Positions 47,951 through 59,614 of a stretch of DNA of 64,000 bases are shown here, in pieces. Positions within the stretch are counted from its first letter, which is position 1, and each line of letters begins with the position of its first letter. The translations under genes and the position numbers were made by a program. The notes below the pieces were generated by a model. That model saw only the letters and a program-made list of their open reading frames with translations. It ran no database searches and had not been told where the DNA came from. Location: contig JACGCK010000047.1 of assembly GCA_014925825.1 (NCBI GenBank), positions 186,001-250,000 on the forward strand, written 5' to 3'. This DNA is from Pholiota molesta (lineage: Eukaryota; Basidiomycota; Agaricomycetes; Agaricales; Strophariaceae).

Positions 47951-48411
47951 AGCCTCATCGATACGCCCGTTTTACCACGGATTTAATACAAATGCATGGG
48001 TCCGATAACGGACCCAAGATCCGCGCCTTCCTTTGACTACGTGCAGTCGCGGGAGAGGCGTTGCACTTGGGAAACACGTACGATACACGTGGCGTACTCG
48101 GAGGGCGCTGGGAGTGGTCTCTGCAGCGATGCTGGGATATGTGGAGTGGTACCAGGCTACCAGCCGCGGAAAGAGTCGATATCGGTGATGCTCGAGGTCA
48201 GTGCGATGGGCAGGCGGGTCTGGGGTGGTGTCGATATTCAATACTCGGTACTCAGTAGTAAGTAACCAGCGTTTAGCAGGAGAAATAACCGTCTATCTGA
48301 TCGTATTTCGTGGGGTGAGCTAACCGTAGACGCCATGAGACACAGAGCAAGGCAGCTTGGAGGAGCAAGTAAAGCGAAGACCTGGCGTGAGCTTGAGGGT
48401 TCCTCGAATTC
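47951..48411. other. Upstream of core copy 10, minus-strand module
   Basis: On the minus strand the frame near 48542-48273 sits to the left of the core as in other blocks. No product can be assembled. Confidence 0.3.
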
Positions 48412-48480
48412 GCATGGTCCGGGCGCGCACTGCATTGTGGGAACGTGTGAACGCGCTTCGAGTTTCGGGCCGCAATTGTC
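48412..48480 (+). repeat. Dispersed repeat core, copy 10 (block E)
   Basis: GCATGGTCCGGGCGCGCACT to TTTCGGGCCGCAATTGTCCG. Confidence 0.7.
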
Positions 48481-50515
48481 CGGGCCGCCTCGTGCGGGAA
48501 GTCGCCAACCATGCATCGTCCACTCTCCACTGTCCTCCCCAAGCATCGCCGCGGCCACCCTACCCCCTCTGCGTTCCGCTCTTTGTGCCACTTCTATGCC
48601 CTCACACGGCCCTTGTATGCATGGAGGTCTACTACTAGCGATCGTCTCTCCTCGATCATGAGGTCCTTCGCAAACGGCAAGCCTCGAGGATCGGCTGGCA
48701 CTGTCTTCACGACTAGGAAGTCGTGGAATTGGAGATCAGGTAGGCCGGGTTCTCGCTGCTGTGATGTTGAGCGCCTCGCTCACGCTCCTGCTTACCTCCG
48801 TCATAGGCTCTGTTGCCGTCGCCACTGCCGACTTCCGCTTCGCGTCACCATCGTCCTTCAAGCCCTCCCCTGCCAGTTCTCGAGCACGCTTCGGGAACTG
48901 TGGCGTATACGCCCCTCACTGTTCGACGCCGTCGACTGTCGTGGTCTCTTACGCCGGGAAGGACCGGGCGCTGTGCTCTTTGGGTTGTGATTGGAGTTGA
49001 TTTGGGCCAGGAGTCGTGAGGATAGACCATCGATCACTCGAAACCCTCCCCCGACTCCTGAACAACTACGCCGTCACTCAGGCGTCCCGAGCCCCATAAG
49101 CCGTCTAGCCTCAGCGCGTTCTAAGTTTCGTCTTCGTGTGTCCAGGAACGCCACTCTGCAAGCGACCTGGCTTATCCTCTGCAATCTCTGGCGCAAGGAA
49201 AGGTGGGCCTGCTGGGCATTCGGGTGTCATCTGGGACGTGGAGAGGTCAGGAACGGGGATATGGTGAGTTCGACTCGTCAGCGCGGAACACGGCTGGTTC
49301 TGCCTTGCTCACACTTCTGTTCAGCGCGATCGCTGTCGTCGTGGCCCGCACCGCTTCCTCGTCCTCGCGGCCCCCCAATTCGCTTTCAGCGGGTGTGTCG
49401 ACCAATTCCGAGTCAGCGGCCACTTTGTCGACGTGATGGGGTTCGTTGGGGAGGAACGGGTGATGAATGCCCCTGGTGCGTGATGTCTCGCGCAGACGAT
49501 GATTCCGGGTGAGCAGCCCGTACCCCCCTTGAAAACCCGTGCGCATATACTCACGTACGAAGTTTGTAGGCGACATCCCGGCCATCCTGGAGCATTCGAT
49601 GGAGACACGCAGGAACGCTCGGCGCTCAGCTATGACGTACGTACATACTGGGAACTGTACGCCTGTCCGGTACGTCGACCCCTCCCTCGCTGCTCGGATG
49701 TGCATCTTACGTACGGCCTTCGTCTGGTCGATCGCAATCCAGTGCACTTTCTGCGATCCTTGGATAGTCACTTGAGTGGTTCGTTATCGTTTCGCCGCAT
49801 TGACACCCCCTTGCTCATAGGGAATCATCTGCGGATCGAAATGCATGTTGACGATGCAAGCCCTAGCTCTCTGAGGCACAGCGTTAGTGGTGACTCGTGT
49901 GTGGTCGTCAATGGCCGGAGGGTGAGCGAATAGAGGTAATGGGACAGATAGTCGGTTCACCTGCCCGCGCTGTTCATCGGGTACGCATATAGCTTTCCCT
50001 ACGTTTTCCTGCTTCGTGTTCCACCTTTCTCGCGCGTCCAGGACGGGCGGGCATGTCTGCATTTTCTCCCGGCTCCATGCACAGGATCCGACGTCCCTCT
50101 TCGAACGTGGTTGAACCCAGAAAATTTCGTGTCACTCGACGTTTGTTCGAACTTGAAATTTTGCTCTCCGCGATGGTGCGTCGTCAGTGGGCTGCTTTCC
50201 TGTCTGGATGGCCCGGGTCGGATGTGGGTTTTGGAGGAGCAACCTTTTGCTCGGCGAGAAGTGTCGTCGTTGATCCTATCATGGACCGGGTGTTTGTGAT
50301 CGCAGCACTGGGCTCTGTTAAGGACCCATTCAGCGCTGTGCGCGGAGACTGCATCGTTTCGTTCATGGATTAAGTTCGCGTGGTAGAAAGGTAGTGCAGC
50401 GCGAACGCGCTGCTGGGTCATGTGTCCCTCCTCTTCCTTTGGGTATGCGTACTGCAGCCGTCCTCGTTAGGAGTTGTGCATCCTGCCGCTGAGAATTACA
50501 CGGGAGTCCATTGTT
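48481..50515 (+). repeat. Block E, left half: exon-like segments
   Basis: It follows the block order: ATCGCCGCGGCCACCC near 48545, a GGTAGGCCGGGTTCTCGC donor near 48748, a TCCGTCATAG acceptor, and then DNA matching block F from about 49200. GAGTCCATTGTT ends at 50515, the last clear match to block F before the insertion. Confidence 0.6.
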
Positions 50516-50562
50516 GTACGTGCACTCGCAGTATATAGAGTATACACGGTATCGGACGCTGG

Positions 50563-50573
50563 CGCTGGTGACC
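50563..50573 (+). repeat. Left subterminal inverted repeat of the 9.1-kb insertion
   Basis: CGCTGGTGACC, with TGA following it to make the 10-mer GGTGACCTGA. GGTGACC occurs again at 50578 and GGTCACC near 50607, a cluster of sites as expected for recombinase binding. Confidence 0.55.
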
Positions 50574-50639
50574 TGACGGTGACCCTCTGGGTTCGCAGTG
50601 GTTACTGGTCACCGGAAGTCACCAGTTGAATATACGGAT

Positions 50640-51130
50640 TTTGGTGAATATACTAGCCATGTGTACTCCCCGGATCATTCGCCAGAATACCATGAGGAGG
50701 CCCATTGGCCCGATAACTTTTGCCGTACCGCCAATCTCAATTATTTCCAAAGATAGAAATCGCCGGCCAAGATCTAATCAAATCGGGTGTGCCACATTTG
50801 TAGGCGCCCGCCGTAAATACCTTGTAAACCCATGAAATGCCCTACTGAAGCCTACACAATTGGGCTGTAGATACTATAGACGAGTGGTGTAACTTCCAGG
50901 TAATTATCTTAACCTCAAAAGCTGAATGAGCATACCAAAATGAGTAGAATAGTCGCAAAACACAAACCAGCATCACGTTTTCCATGATCGGAATTGTCTA
51001 AGATTGTCTACTGCCCTAAACTATTCGCCGCCGATGTCGCCCAAAAACTCATTGTCTCCTGTGTCGCTTATCTATGGGCCGCTTCCACCTGCACAATTTA
51101 CATTATTTGCCCCATAATTCCAATTAAACG
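50640..51130. other. Leader between left end and recombinase gene
   Basis: No ORF of note. It presumably contains the promoter of the recombinase gene; no clear TATA box. Confidence 0.4.
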
Positions 51131-54100
51131 ATGGATAATACATTTGTGGGCCAAAAATCCCCCCAAAAGCGTCGCTTTCTGCACCTTTCTGGGCATCCCG
51201 TTCCTGCCCTTCAAGCTAAGCAGCCTGACCACTCCGAACCTCTTCACTGCAGCGACAACCCATCTGACCAGATTTTACTTACTGGACATCTTCCGGATAC
51301 ATCGCCCATTCAAGAAGCCATGCTGTATACCATGAATGCGGATCCTTACACTGGCAATGTCCCCGACAATCCCAGTGTCAGCGCAGTCATTCCATCAGCG
51401 ACATCCCATTTTTCTGGCACTCCTGGATCACTCTCAGTCATTGAAAAAGAGTCGCATTTATTCCGTCAACAGCTTCAAGATAAAATGGCATCGGACAAGG
51501 GGACTGAAGTGGCCTACTTGAAGCATTTAAGGCGATATGAAGAATACTGGACGCAAGATCAGAAACGACGAGAGTCCGATGCTCAGGCAAATGGGGGTAA
51601 TTGGGAGGTTATTGGCCCTCATCCAATCACTGCAACGAAGGTGTGCGTATTTCTTGAGTATGAGTCTACTCGAAATAAGGTGTGCATTTAATAAGCAATC
51701 AAATCTATTCGTTCTATTCCAAACTTAATCTATATTCCAGTTTTCTTCAGGAGATGGAGCCGAAATTCCAGGTACTAGACTTGGCCCATCTGCAATAAAA
51801 CAACGAGTATCCGCACTCGAGTATTTTCGTTTTCATCAGCAACACGAGGATGCATACAAGGCATGTCCAGAATCGCAGAGGCCTTTACGCGACGACATCA
51901 GGATCAAGACTTTTGAGAAAGCCGCCCAAGCCACAGAGCCAGAACGGGCCTCGCAAGTCCAATCAATGAAAGCGGCCGGCATTCAGGCAGGTATGGTACT
52001 ATTAATCTATTTTTTACAAGGTCTTCAGGCGACTCACATTTCTACGTACAGATACGGTTACGCGCGAGCAACTTACAAAAGCATCAATCTATTATCTGGA
52101 GTCCGAGCCAAGACGAAATTCCACATCATCCCAGCTTCACACGTCAATCCGAGACCGTACCATGCTTCTCCTGTCAACTGCGATGGCATTCCGCGGTGAT
52201 AATGTGCGCGAGATAACTTGGTCAGATATCCTTATTCGTGAGATTCCCTTGGTTGACATCGGACTTGACTATAAAGCAATGGTCAGATTCTTTTCAACTC
52301 TGTGATATTTTTCACTCATTCTGTGATAACTTCAACAGGCCCTCGTTATCTACTCCAACCAAGGCAAGGAGAACACGTCAGGCCGAATCGATGAGCATGG
52401 CGCTTTCCGGCACCGCTTGCCAGAGCATTGCGGTGTTGGCGCCCTTGCACTCTATTTTTTTAGTATCTTCCATATCTCCGAATCAGATGTACCCGACTTT
52501 TCACCTGATTTTTCGCACTCGGAAGGTGGCCCACTTGGATTCCGCTCATGGTATCTCTTGCGCCTATTTCCAGGAGGTCAGAACGAATTCAGCAGGATGT
52601 CGTTACAAAGTGAGTTCGTCATAAAACAATACGCTCCAAAAATAATTCTAACACTGTATCTTACATCCTATAGACCATCAGAACCGTGTATGCAAAATGA
52701 AGGAGGAGACAGGCATTGACGTTGCCAAAGTCACGCATATTGGCCGTCCATACACCGCCAAAGTTGCCCGGGAGGCTGGAACTTCACAGGAAGGTGCGAT
52801 GGCGCTAGGGGTTTGGATGTCACCCTCAACTGGTTCTTTTCGTCCATGCTATGATCGTGCATTGCCACTGGATGGTCTACTTGGTGCTGCTGGATTCAAT
52901 GCACAGAGGCAGGAGACTTATTTTGTTGCACGTGAAATTCTTGGTATGCATTTCTTCCATCTCGCCTTGATTAAATTAATGACGCGCATTCTAAGACCCC
53001 CGGATGAGCTTGTCAAGTCCATATTTCCCTGGATTGAAGCCGAAGAAAATTCCCTTGCAGAGCGGTCCAAATTGTTTGGCAAGAAGGCGCATGATAATGC
53101 ACTCTTGTCATTGCTGAACACCCTTCGAATGTTTCGACGAGTGCTCCTACAAGACTGCGCGGTTCTCTTCGCAAAATATCCGACCCTTGCGCTGTTTAAG
53201 TACGCACCATTTACCTCCCCAATCTTTCATCAATTTTCCTCCGACTCCCTGCGCGCAATTCAGAGTGCAGAGGACTCTGCTCGCCGGAATCTCCAACAGC
53301 TTCCCGAGAAAATGGCATCAACATTCCGTGGCATCCTGGCGACGAACTCTCTCCACCAGGAAATAATGCAGCAGTCCATCCAATCGACTCATACGCAAAT
53401 CGATAGCAAAATTACTCTGCTCAAAACGATGATGGAAGCTACTCTAATTCGCGGATCGACGACGAAGAAACGGAAAGCTGTTGAAGAAGTATTAAAGCAG
53501 GTCTCAAGTGCGTTTCCTTCTCTTACTTGCATTAATAATTTTATTCAATGATATGTATATTATAGACCAATTACTACCACCAACAGCGGCTGAAATCACA
53601 GAGTCGGAACAGCTAGAATCTCAGAAGCGCCGCAAAGTACAGCCGTGTCAGCCTCAGGCCAGTTCATCAGAACTAGGGTTAACAGCTACTGCGACGTCAA
53701 CTGTACAAGAAATGCCACCTGAACCCATCCCTCCTTCGCAAATTCCTGAGCCATACGTCAGTCCATCAGGAAACATCTACCCATCTACCACGTTCGCAAT
53801 TTTGTCGGACGACCTCCATCTACGCGAAATTCAGCAAGCGTCGATTCAAAGACTCGAAAATCTCTTTACATATGAACGCATCGCAAAACATGTGTTCGAA
53901 TGGGAGACTAAACACGAGGATTGGTTGCCGCGCTTTGAAAGCTTTTGGAGGCCAAAGGGACGTGATTTGACAGTCGAGGATATCTGGAGGGAGGACCGGT
54001 TTGGAATCGAGGGGACATTCTCTATTCAGGAACTCACGGCTCGATGGGGCGCCCGGTGGAAGCGAAACGAACCACGTCTCAAGACCGAAGCAGGACGTCG

Positions 54101-54302
54101 CAAGAAAATTATTCAGTTGGTTGAAGAGCTCGGTGGGAAGGTGAACTGGACCACCGACCTAGCCCTTCGGTTTCTCCATGAAAAATATCCTATTGATTCT
54201 AAAAGTATGGTTGCTCATCTACGTACAGCCCGCTCATTTATGGAATATCTCAATAAGAAGACCAAGGAGGCTATTCTCGAGGCGTCAAATTCGTATCCTT
54301 AG
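51131..54302 (+). CDS. Crypton-type tyrosine recombinase with GCR1_C-like C-terminus, 956 aa
   Basis: Six exons join without a stop: 51131-51679, 51741-51990, 52052-52281, 52339-52609, 52674-53507 and 53566-54302. The central part has the fungal Ndc10/CBF3-domain-2 fold signature, which belongs to the tyrosine recombinases of Crypton transposons. STAMAFRGDNVREITWSDI holds the first arginine (R314). VTHIGRPYTAKVAREAG gives H455-x-x-R458. GSFRPCYDRALPLDG carries the candidate nucleophile Y493. All catalytic positions are present, unlike in yeast Ndc10, which has lost them. The C-terminus (VEDIWREDRFGIEGTFSIQE and WGARWKRN) matches the GCR1_C DNA-binding domain often joined to this fold. The enzyme would cut and rejoin DNA through a circular intermediate. 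The first ATG of the frame was taken as start; an upstream exon cannot be excluded. Confidence 0.85.
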
Positions 54303-54420
54303 TTAATTTAGCAGTTCGTACATTCTATCATTCCTCATAAAATCTATCGACTTTGATTGTATCCTAGCGCCCATCTTAAAAACTTCAGAGCCTGCTCATT
54401 GAGCTTGCTATACTAGTAAG

Positions 54421-54445
54421 TTGATTGATCAAACTGATCAATCAA
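54421..54445. terminator. Perfect 11-bp palindrome after the recombinase gene
   Basis: TTGATTGATCA, loop AAC, TGATCAATCAA. It lies about 120 bases past the stop. It could mark the right end of a smaller Crypton or a 3'-end structure; composition changes sharply to GC-rich just after it. Confidence 0.45.
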
Positions 54446-54676
54446 TCACCTTCACCGTGACGCGCGTCTCTCTCTCCCCTACCTCCATCAGCAACCTCGC
54501 TCCATAGGGCACCCAAGTGCGGCTGTCCGCCTCCCGGCTGCGTATGCACCGATGGCAAAGCCAGGACAGGGTAGGACTCAGATGAGGATTCAGATGGAGC
54601 CGACGTAAACGAACCCACAAAGGTCCGTGGAATGACCCGATGGATACACGATGGGCGACGGAGGGTTGCAGCAATG

Positions 54677-54778
54677 GTGAGTTTGCTTCTTTACGCGCGA
54701 CTTGAGCTCACTCCTGGGCTCGTCGCGCGTCTCTTCTTCCACCAGCGTTTTACTAACTCGTCCAACTTTTTTCGCCAG
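54677..54778 (+). other. Intron with structured hairpin, copy 1
   Basis: GTGAGTTTGCTTCTTT starts a 102-nt intron ending TTTTTTCGCCAG, with a TACTAACTC branch site. Inside, 54693-54730 folds as a 9-bp stem ACGCGCGAC/GTCGCGCGT, a TT bulge, a 7-bp stem GAGCTCA/TGGGCTC (one G-T wobble) and a 4-base loop. Confidence 0.65.
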
Positions 54779-56371
54779 AATCGACGACGACAACCGTCGT
54801 CCGCACCGACCGCCCTTGCGACCTGACAACGAACCGCAGCCTCGGCGGCTAGGCAGCCTGACCAGTGCACGACGCCGCTCAGCCGGCTCGATTCCTCCAA
54901 GACAAGGTGGCCTGCCCGCCATCCAAGTTTCACACCCGGAACTGGATGACGGCCAACGAGAACGACGAGAGGGAGGCACAGAGGGAGGCGTAGAGGGAGG
55001 CGCAGAGGCACCAATGAAGGAGATCGGCACTAGGCGAGTCTGATCTTCTACAAACGGCTTGAGCTCATGCCTGGGCTCGCCGTTTGTTATCATGATCTTT
55101 TTTTTACATACTAACTCAATACCTCCATTGCAAGGAAACACAACCCCACTGCTCTGCCCTCGTCCAACCGCTGTCGCCCTCGCAATGGAGCCCCGCCTCA
55201 CCCGTCATTCATCCTTGCCCTCGCCCTCGTCGACGACTCCTTGGCAAACGATGCAAGTCCTGATGCGGCTTGCATCGTGTCGGACTCTCTTATGCGGAGT
55301 TCGACGGCTGTTGGATTTCCTGGCAAACGATGCAAGCCCTTATGCGGCTTGCATCGTGTCGGACGCTCTTATGTGGAGTTCGGCTGCTGGGCTACGACAA
55401 CGAGGGGCTTCCTGGCAAACGGCGCCGGCTTACACGACGCCAGCGCCGTGCTGGGCTCTCATACGAGGAGCTCCAGCTGCCGGAAAGACGACGATGACGA
55501 TGGGGCTTCACCTGCGGCGACGACCACCCCACCAGCCATTGACGACGACGCCCAATCGAACGACTCGAGCAGCGATGCTCTCGCCGGTTCGAGCAGCATC
55601 GGCGGTGCGAGCGCCCGAGGAGCCCCAATGACCCATCGACACTCTGATGCGGCATTCGGCTGCTGGGCTACCACAACGAGCCTCGACGACGACGCCCAGT
55701 GGACGCCCACGCCCTGCGAATCGATGGACGGGGCTTCACCCGCGGCGACGACCATCCCACCAGCCGTCGACGACGACGCCCAATCGATGGCCATGCCCTG
55801 CGAATCGCCGTTTGCGACGACGACGAGTAACGGCGGCCTGGCCATCGACGACGACGCCGAATCGACGGCCGCGCCCTGCGAATCGCCGTGTATGACGAGG
55901 ACGAGTCCATCAGGCTTCGCCCGCGGCGGCGACCATCCCACCACCCATCGACGACGCCGCCCAATCGACGCCACGCCGTACGAATCACCGTGTGTGACGA
56001 GGACGAGTCCATCAGAGCCGGTGTTCGGCGCCGCGGGAGGCGTCCACCACCATCCAACTGCAACGGCATTCGCGACGAGCGCGGCGTCGACAATCCGACC
56101 ACCAACCGCCATAGGGGCCCGGCAACGAATCCACAAGAGCCGACGGTTGATGCAGACGACGAGGAGAACGAAACATCGACGACGACGCGCTGAGCGGCGC
56201 TTTGGGCGAGGACGGCAAGGCCAGGAGGCGCAGTGTTCGATGCCGCGGGAGAGACATTGGGGTATTGCTAGCAGACATGATCAATGTGAGCGCCCTTTCG
56301 TTGTTCTGAAATTTACACTTACCGCAGCCGTTCCAGTGCCACAGCAGCTCGCCGCCACGTACCGCCTCTAA
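54779..56371 (+). CDS. GC-rich gene with Asp/Thr/Ser-rich tandem repeats; start not found
   Basis: The frame IDDDNRRPHRPPLRPDNEPQ begins in an exon from 54779 to 55033. It joins across an intron (55034-55134, GC-AG) to an open frame through 56371, about 497 codons in all. It contains repeats such as DGASPAATT-PPA-DDDAQS and PCESP-TRTSPS. An optional 42-nt intron (56286-56327) keeps the frame. No convincing start codon links to the upstream exon: joining 54676 to 54779 in this frame makes a TGA. Alternative frames are also open over parts of the repeat, so coding is uncertain. No domain is recognised. If real, the product is a disordered, acidic and then basic protein. Confidence 0.4.
55034..55134 (+). 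other. Intron with structured hairpin, copy 2
   Basis: GCGAGTCTGATCTTCT starts a 101-nt intron ending TACCTCCATTGCAAG, with a TACTAACTC branch site at the same relative place as copy 1. At 55050-55087 the stem is ACAAACGGC/GCCGTTTGT with the same TT bulge, the same GAGCTCA/TGGGCTC upper stem and a 4-base loop. The lower stem sequence differs from copy 1 at most positions yet remains fully paired. Confidence 0.65.
55243..55420 (+). repeat. 79-bp tandem repeat
   Basis: GGCAAACGATGCAAGTCCTG at 55243 and GGCAAACGATGCAAGCCCTT at 55322 start adjacent copies; a third, partial copy begins at 55413. Because 79 is not a multiple of three, the copies are read in different frames. Confidence 0.75.
55535..56000 (+). 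repeat. Degenerate GACGACGACGCCCAATCG repeat array
   Basis: GACGACGACG-type units start near 55541, 55685, 55769, 55847 and 55950, each followed by a CCCTGCGAATCGCCG-like block in most copies. Spacing varies from about 78 to 144 bases. Confidence 0.65.
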
Positions 56372-56416
56372 TTCAAACGGCGCTCGCATCATCAAACCCC
56401 CTCGGCCGCGTACAAC

Positions 56417-56720
56417 ATGAAGATTCGCAGGCCATCGTCGACCTCACCGATCGTGGAGCCCCGCCGCTGCCACGCCCGTCGTTCGCACTCGCCCAGCTGG
56501 ATATCGGATGGAAACGGCCTCTCGCTGCTTACCAGCTATCACCACAACACGACAAGGAGGCAGAGAGGCACCACCACCTCTCAACGGCGTTCGCGTCGAA
56601 AGCCCTGGGCCGCCGCTTACGAGCTCTCGACGTCGCCTCTCCTCGACGACGACAGCGAGCCCTCCGGACATCTGCTCGTCAATGCCGCGTGCATCGCACG
56701 CACCACAAGCTCTGACCGAC
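56417..56720 (+). other. Possible exon, unrecognised
   Basis: One plus frame starting near GAAGATTCGCAGGCCATCG reads QAIVDLTDRGAPPLPRPSFA and LDIGWKRPLAAYQLSPQHDK for about 100 codons before a stop at 56720. It has a coding look but no start and no domain; two other frames are open over parts of the same stretch. Confidence 0.25.
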
Positions 56721-57372
56721 CCGGCCGTCCACGCACCGCCGGCGTCGTGTATGGCTGCCGCATTACCGTCTACACGCACAACGAACACTGCACTTGCAGT
56801 GTTCTGCACCGTTGAGACGCATCGCGGCAGTGCTTACATTTCCTGAGCAGTCTGCAGCCTTCAAACCGTGAGTACCATCGTCAAACCGCCGTTCTCGACA
56901 GCGTACCGCAGCGGAATCACAACACGGCCCAGGGAAATTGTCGGGGCAGGTCTATTTCGCTACTTCCTGCGCTCCGCCGATGTCGAATCGACAACCACGT
57001 GCTGCAACGCGCCGCCATCGACAACGCGACGACGACTGCAAGCCTCATACACTGTTTGGGGCTGGGAGGGCCGCGGTTGTACCATCGGCCATCGAGGGTG
57101 GCAAGGGGAAAGGCATATTTAAAGTAAAGTTATAACTGCAAGTTGGCAAATGTACTTAGTAGTAAAACAAATACACATAATATTTTTCTCTCATTTGTGT
57201 GAATGCCTCTGGAAATCTAAGGGTGATGGGTCAGTGCATCTATGGCTAATTTGAGTGAGATGGAAAGGGGTAAAATGAGACGGTGCTGGACAGTAGAGGA
57301 TGTAAGACATAAGCCGACATCTTGGCTTGAACCATCTCCTGCATCATCAAGAACATCATCCAATTAACCAAC
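56721..57372. other. Flank between repeat gene and nuclease gene
   Basis: Composition changes from GC-rich to AT-rich near 57120. The right part should hold the promoter of the nuclease gene. Confidence 0.4.
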
Positions 57373-59335
57373 ATGGGAATCAATGGACTCTGGGAGGTGT
57401 GTATAGCAAATGTTAGTATTGCAAAATACTAAACAAGATGGCCATTGGAATAGCTTCTCGGCCCCGCTGCGCAAGCCTACACTCTGAACGACATCAGCCT
57501 TATGAACGGCCGCGGCTGCTCTGCGACGAAGAAAAATAACGCTCTTCGTGTCGGTGTCGACATCAGGTATGTCTTATCTTCTTGGAGACATGACATTTTC
57601 TTAAATAACTGTGTCACCAAGTGTCATCATGAATGAATGTGTCGCTGCAAATCAAAATACTCACCTTTATCGGTACAAAACCGCGAACGAGCTTCGAATT
57701 TTCTTTTTCAAGCTGTGTAAATTCCTTCGCCAGGCGCCGGGCATCATGATCTTTGTATTTGATGGTCCCAACCGACCATCGTTCAAGCATGGCCGATATA
57801 TTGACACGCAAACCGAGCCGGAATGGTCTAACAATTGCAAGACCATTATTGAGGCGTTTGGGTTTTATTGGCATCAAGTAAGTGCTTTGTTTTATTGAGC
57901 AGCGGATTCATGACACTGAAATCAATTAGGCGCCCGGTGAAGCGGAGGCCGAGCTAGCAATGCTCAGTCGCTACGACGCCATCGATGTTGTTATAACGAG
58001 CGATAGCGACGCTCTTGTGTTTGGAGCACAATGTGTTATGAAACCGTACGTGCATACACTGCTCGAAATATAATTAAATTTCTAACTTCTTTCATATCAG
58101 TATTTCGGGCTCCAGTGGCAGCCGCTATCTCCTTTTCTCAATGGACGCAGTTGAGAACACAGTCGGCCTTTCTCATGGAGGCCTCCTTTTGATTGCTCTT
58201 CTTTCAAAGAGCGATTATTCAGATGGATTGGTTGGCTGTGGTCCCGGAATATCTGCTTCACTCGCGCGCTGCGGCTTTGGCGAGCGGATTCTTTGGGCTG
58301 TTGAACGACTGGAGGATTTCAAACTTCTCAGGGAGCTGGAGAGCATTTCTTCGGATATCCAGGCCGAGCTTCGAAGTAATTCCCGTAATCTTCTTAACTC
58401 GTGCTATCCACAGCTTGCGTCCAAGTTTAGCATTGACATTATTGCTCCGAACAAGGTCTCCGCATTCCTCGCTCCAATTGTCACCATCAGCTCGTCTTCG
58501 CCACGTCTCCTATTGGGTATGATCCCTAACTGGATCTTGAAGGAGCCCTGTATTCCTCGCATCAGCCAATTCTGTAGGCAGTCCTTGGGTTGGGAACAGA
58601 ATACACTGGAGAAGAAGTTCAAGAACATCTTGTGGCCAGGAGTCTTTCTCCGGATCCTCAGTTCGGTATGATCTTTCGAGTTCTACAAATGCTTATACTA
58701 CTTACTAATATAATTCTGTTTAAATTCAGCCTTTAATCATCTACGACCATGCTGAAAAGCTCTGCGCGACGCCGCACAATCAGACAGAGATTATGACGGC
58801 ATCTCTTCGCGAACGAAAGAAAGGAGCCGGACTCGGAAGATGGGTACGTGTGTGCTATTCGACGGACAACTTTCTCGCACTGCTGGAGATCAGCACGAGC
58901 AGTGCAAGAAAGCCCACGAATAAAACCTGGGTCTCTGCGGAATATCTTCCCCAGTACGTTATCTCGACACCCGCCCTGCCACGTTCTCGTCGTCATCATG
59001 TCACCACATCTTGTGTTTCTACGAGGGTAGTTCCAGCACCGGCGAGCATTATCTCGACACCTAATGTTCCACGTTCTCGTCAGGCCACACCCTGCGCTTC
59101 CACGAGCGTCCTAGCGCCAGCATTGATATCCTCTGCTTCCGAGTCACCCGATCCGCCAACCATCATGGATGTAATAGATTTGGTCAGTCAAAGTCGCAAA
59201 TTGGCTAAGATAGGCGTCCAAAACTCCGGAGAAGTCTTGGAGATCACAGATTCCGAATCCGAAATTGAGATTGTCCATTCACCTCACCAGCGGGTGCGCT
59301 CTTTTTCTCCAGAATACATCGTCATTAGTGACTAG
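57373..59335 (+). CDS. XPG/Rad2-family structure-specific nuclease, 559 aa
   Basis: Six exons join without a stop: 57373-57396, 57454-57566, 57622-57877, 57930-58045, 58101-58665 and 58730-59335. The start MGINGLWELLGPAAQAYTL is the family's N-terminal block, used by GEN1/Yen1 and FEN1 relatives. Metal-binding residues appear in the expected order: D44 (VGVDIS), D93 (FVFDGPNRP), E135 and E137 (APGEAEAELA), D156 and D158 (TSDSDALVFG). LLSKSDYSDGLVGCGPGIS (D208, D211) is the helix-two-turn-helix DNA contact. The family cuts flaps, bubbles or Holliday junctions. Which one applies here is unknown; the MG-N-terminus and the length suggest the GEN1-like side. The last 140 residues are Ser/Pro-rich. 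It lies near the right end of the 9.1-kb insertion in the same orientation as the recombinase. Confidence 0.85.
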
Positions 59336-59461
59336 TAAAGCACCTTCCATAAGCTTAGAATGTCTTTGTATAATATGTTTTGATTCAAGTTTTAATGTTA
59401 CATGTTACAGAACTAATAATTACATGCCATTGAATTCAAGAATGTTGTATAATTTACGACG

Positions 59462-59527
59462 GGGGGGAGAGGCCACCATGTTGTGTTAAGCGCTTGGAAC
59501 GAGCGCCTAGATTGCTACTCTCCCCCC
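59462..59527. repeat. Hairpin near the right end of the insertion
   Basis: GGGGGGAGAG (59462-59471) and CTCTCCCCCC (59518-59527) are exact reverse complements, with AAGCGCTT and GAGCGCC words in the loop. Confidence 0.6.
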
Positions 59528-59574
59528 GGCCCGTTCGGAGCCTAAACGAGCGATGCGCGCGCGCGCCAGGCCGA

Positions 59575-59614
59575 GGTCACCAGCGGCCATGTCACGCCGT
59601 CACATCAGGTCACC
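59575..59614 (-). repeat. Right subterminal inverted repeats of the 9.1-kb insertion
   Basis: GGTCACCAGCG (59575-59585) and TCAGGTCACC (59605-59614) are the reverse complements of two overlapping words at 50563-50576. GTCAC recurs between them. Confidence 0.55.

Noticed and set aside
54590..55201. 203-codon minus ORF over the hairpin introns
   Set aside because: The plus strand has donors, branch sites and acceptors for both introns and a frame that joins across the second; the minus frame would read the hairpins as repeated peptide.
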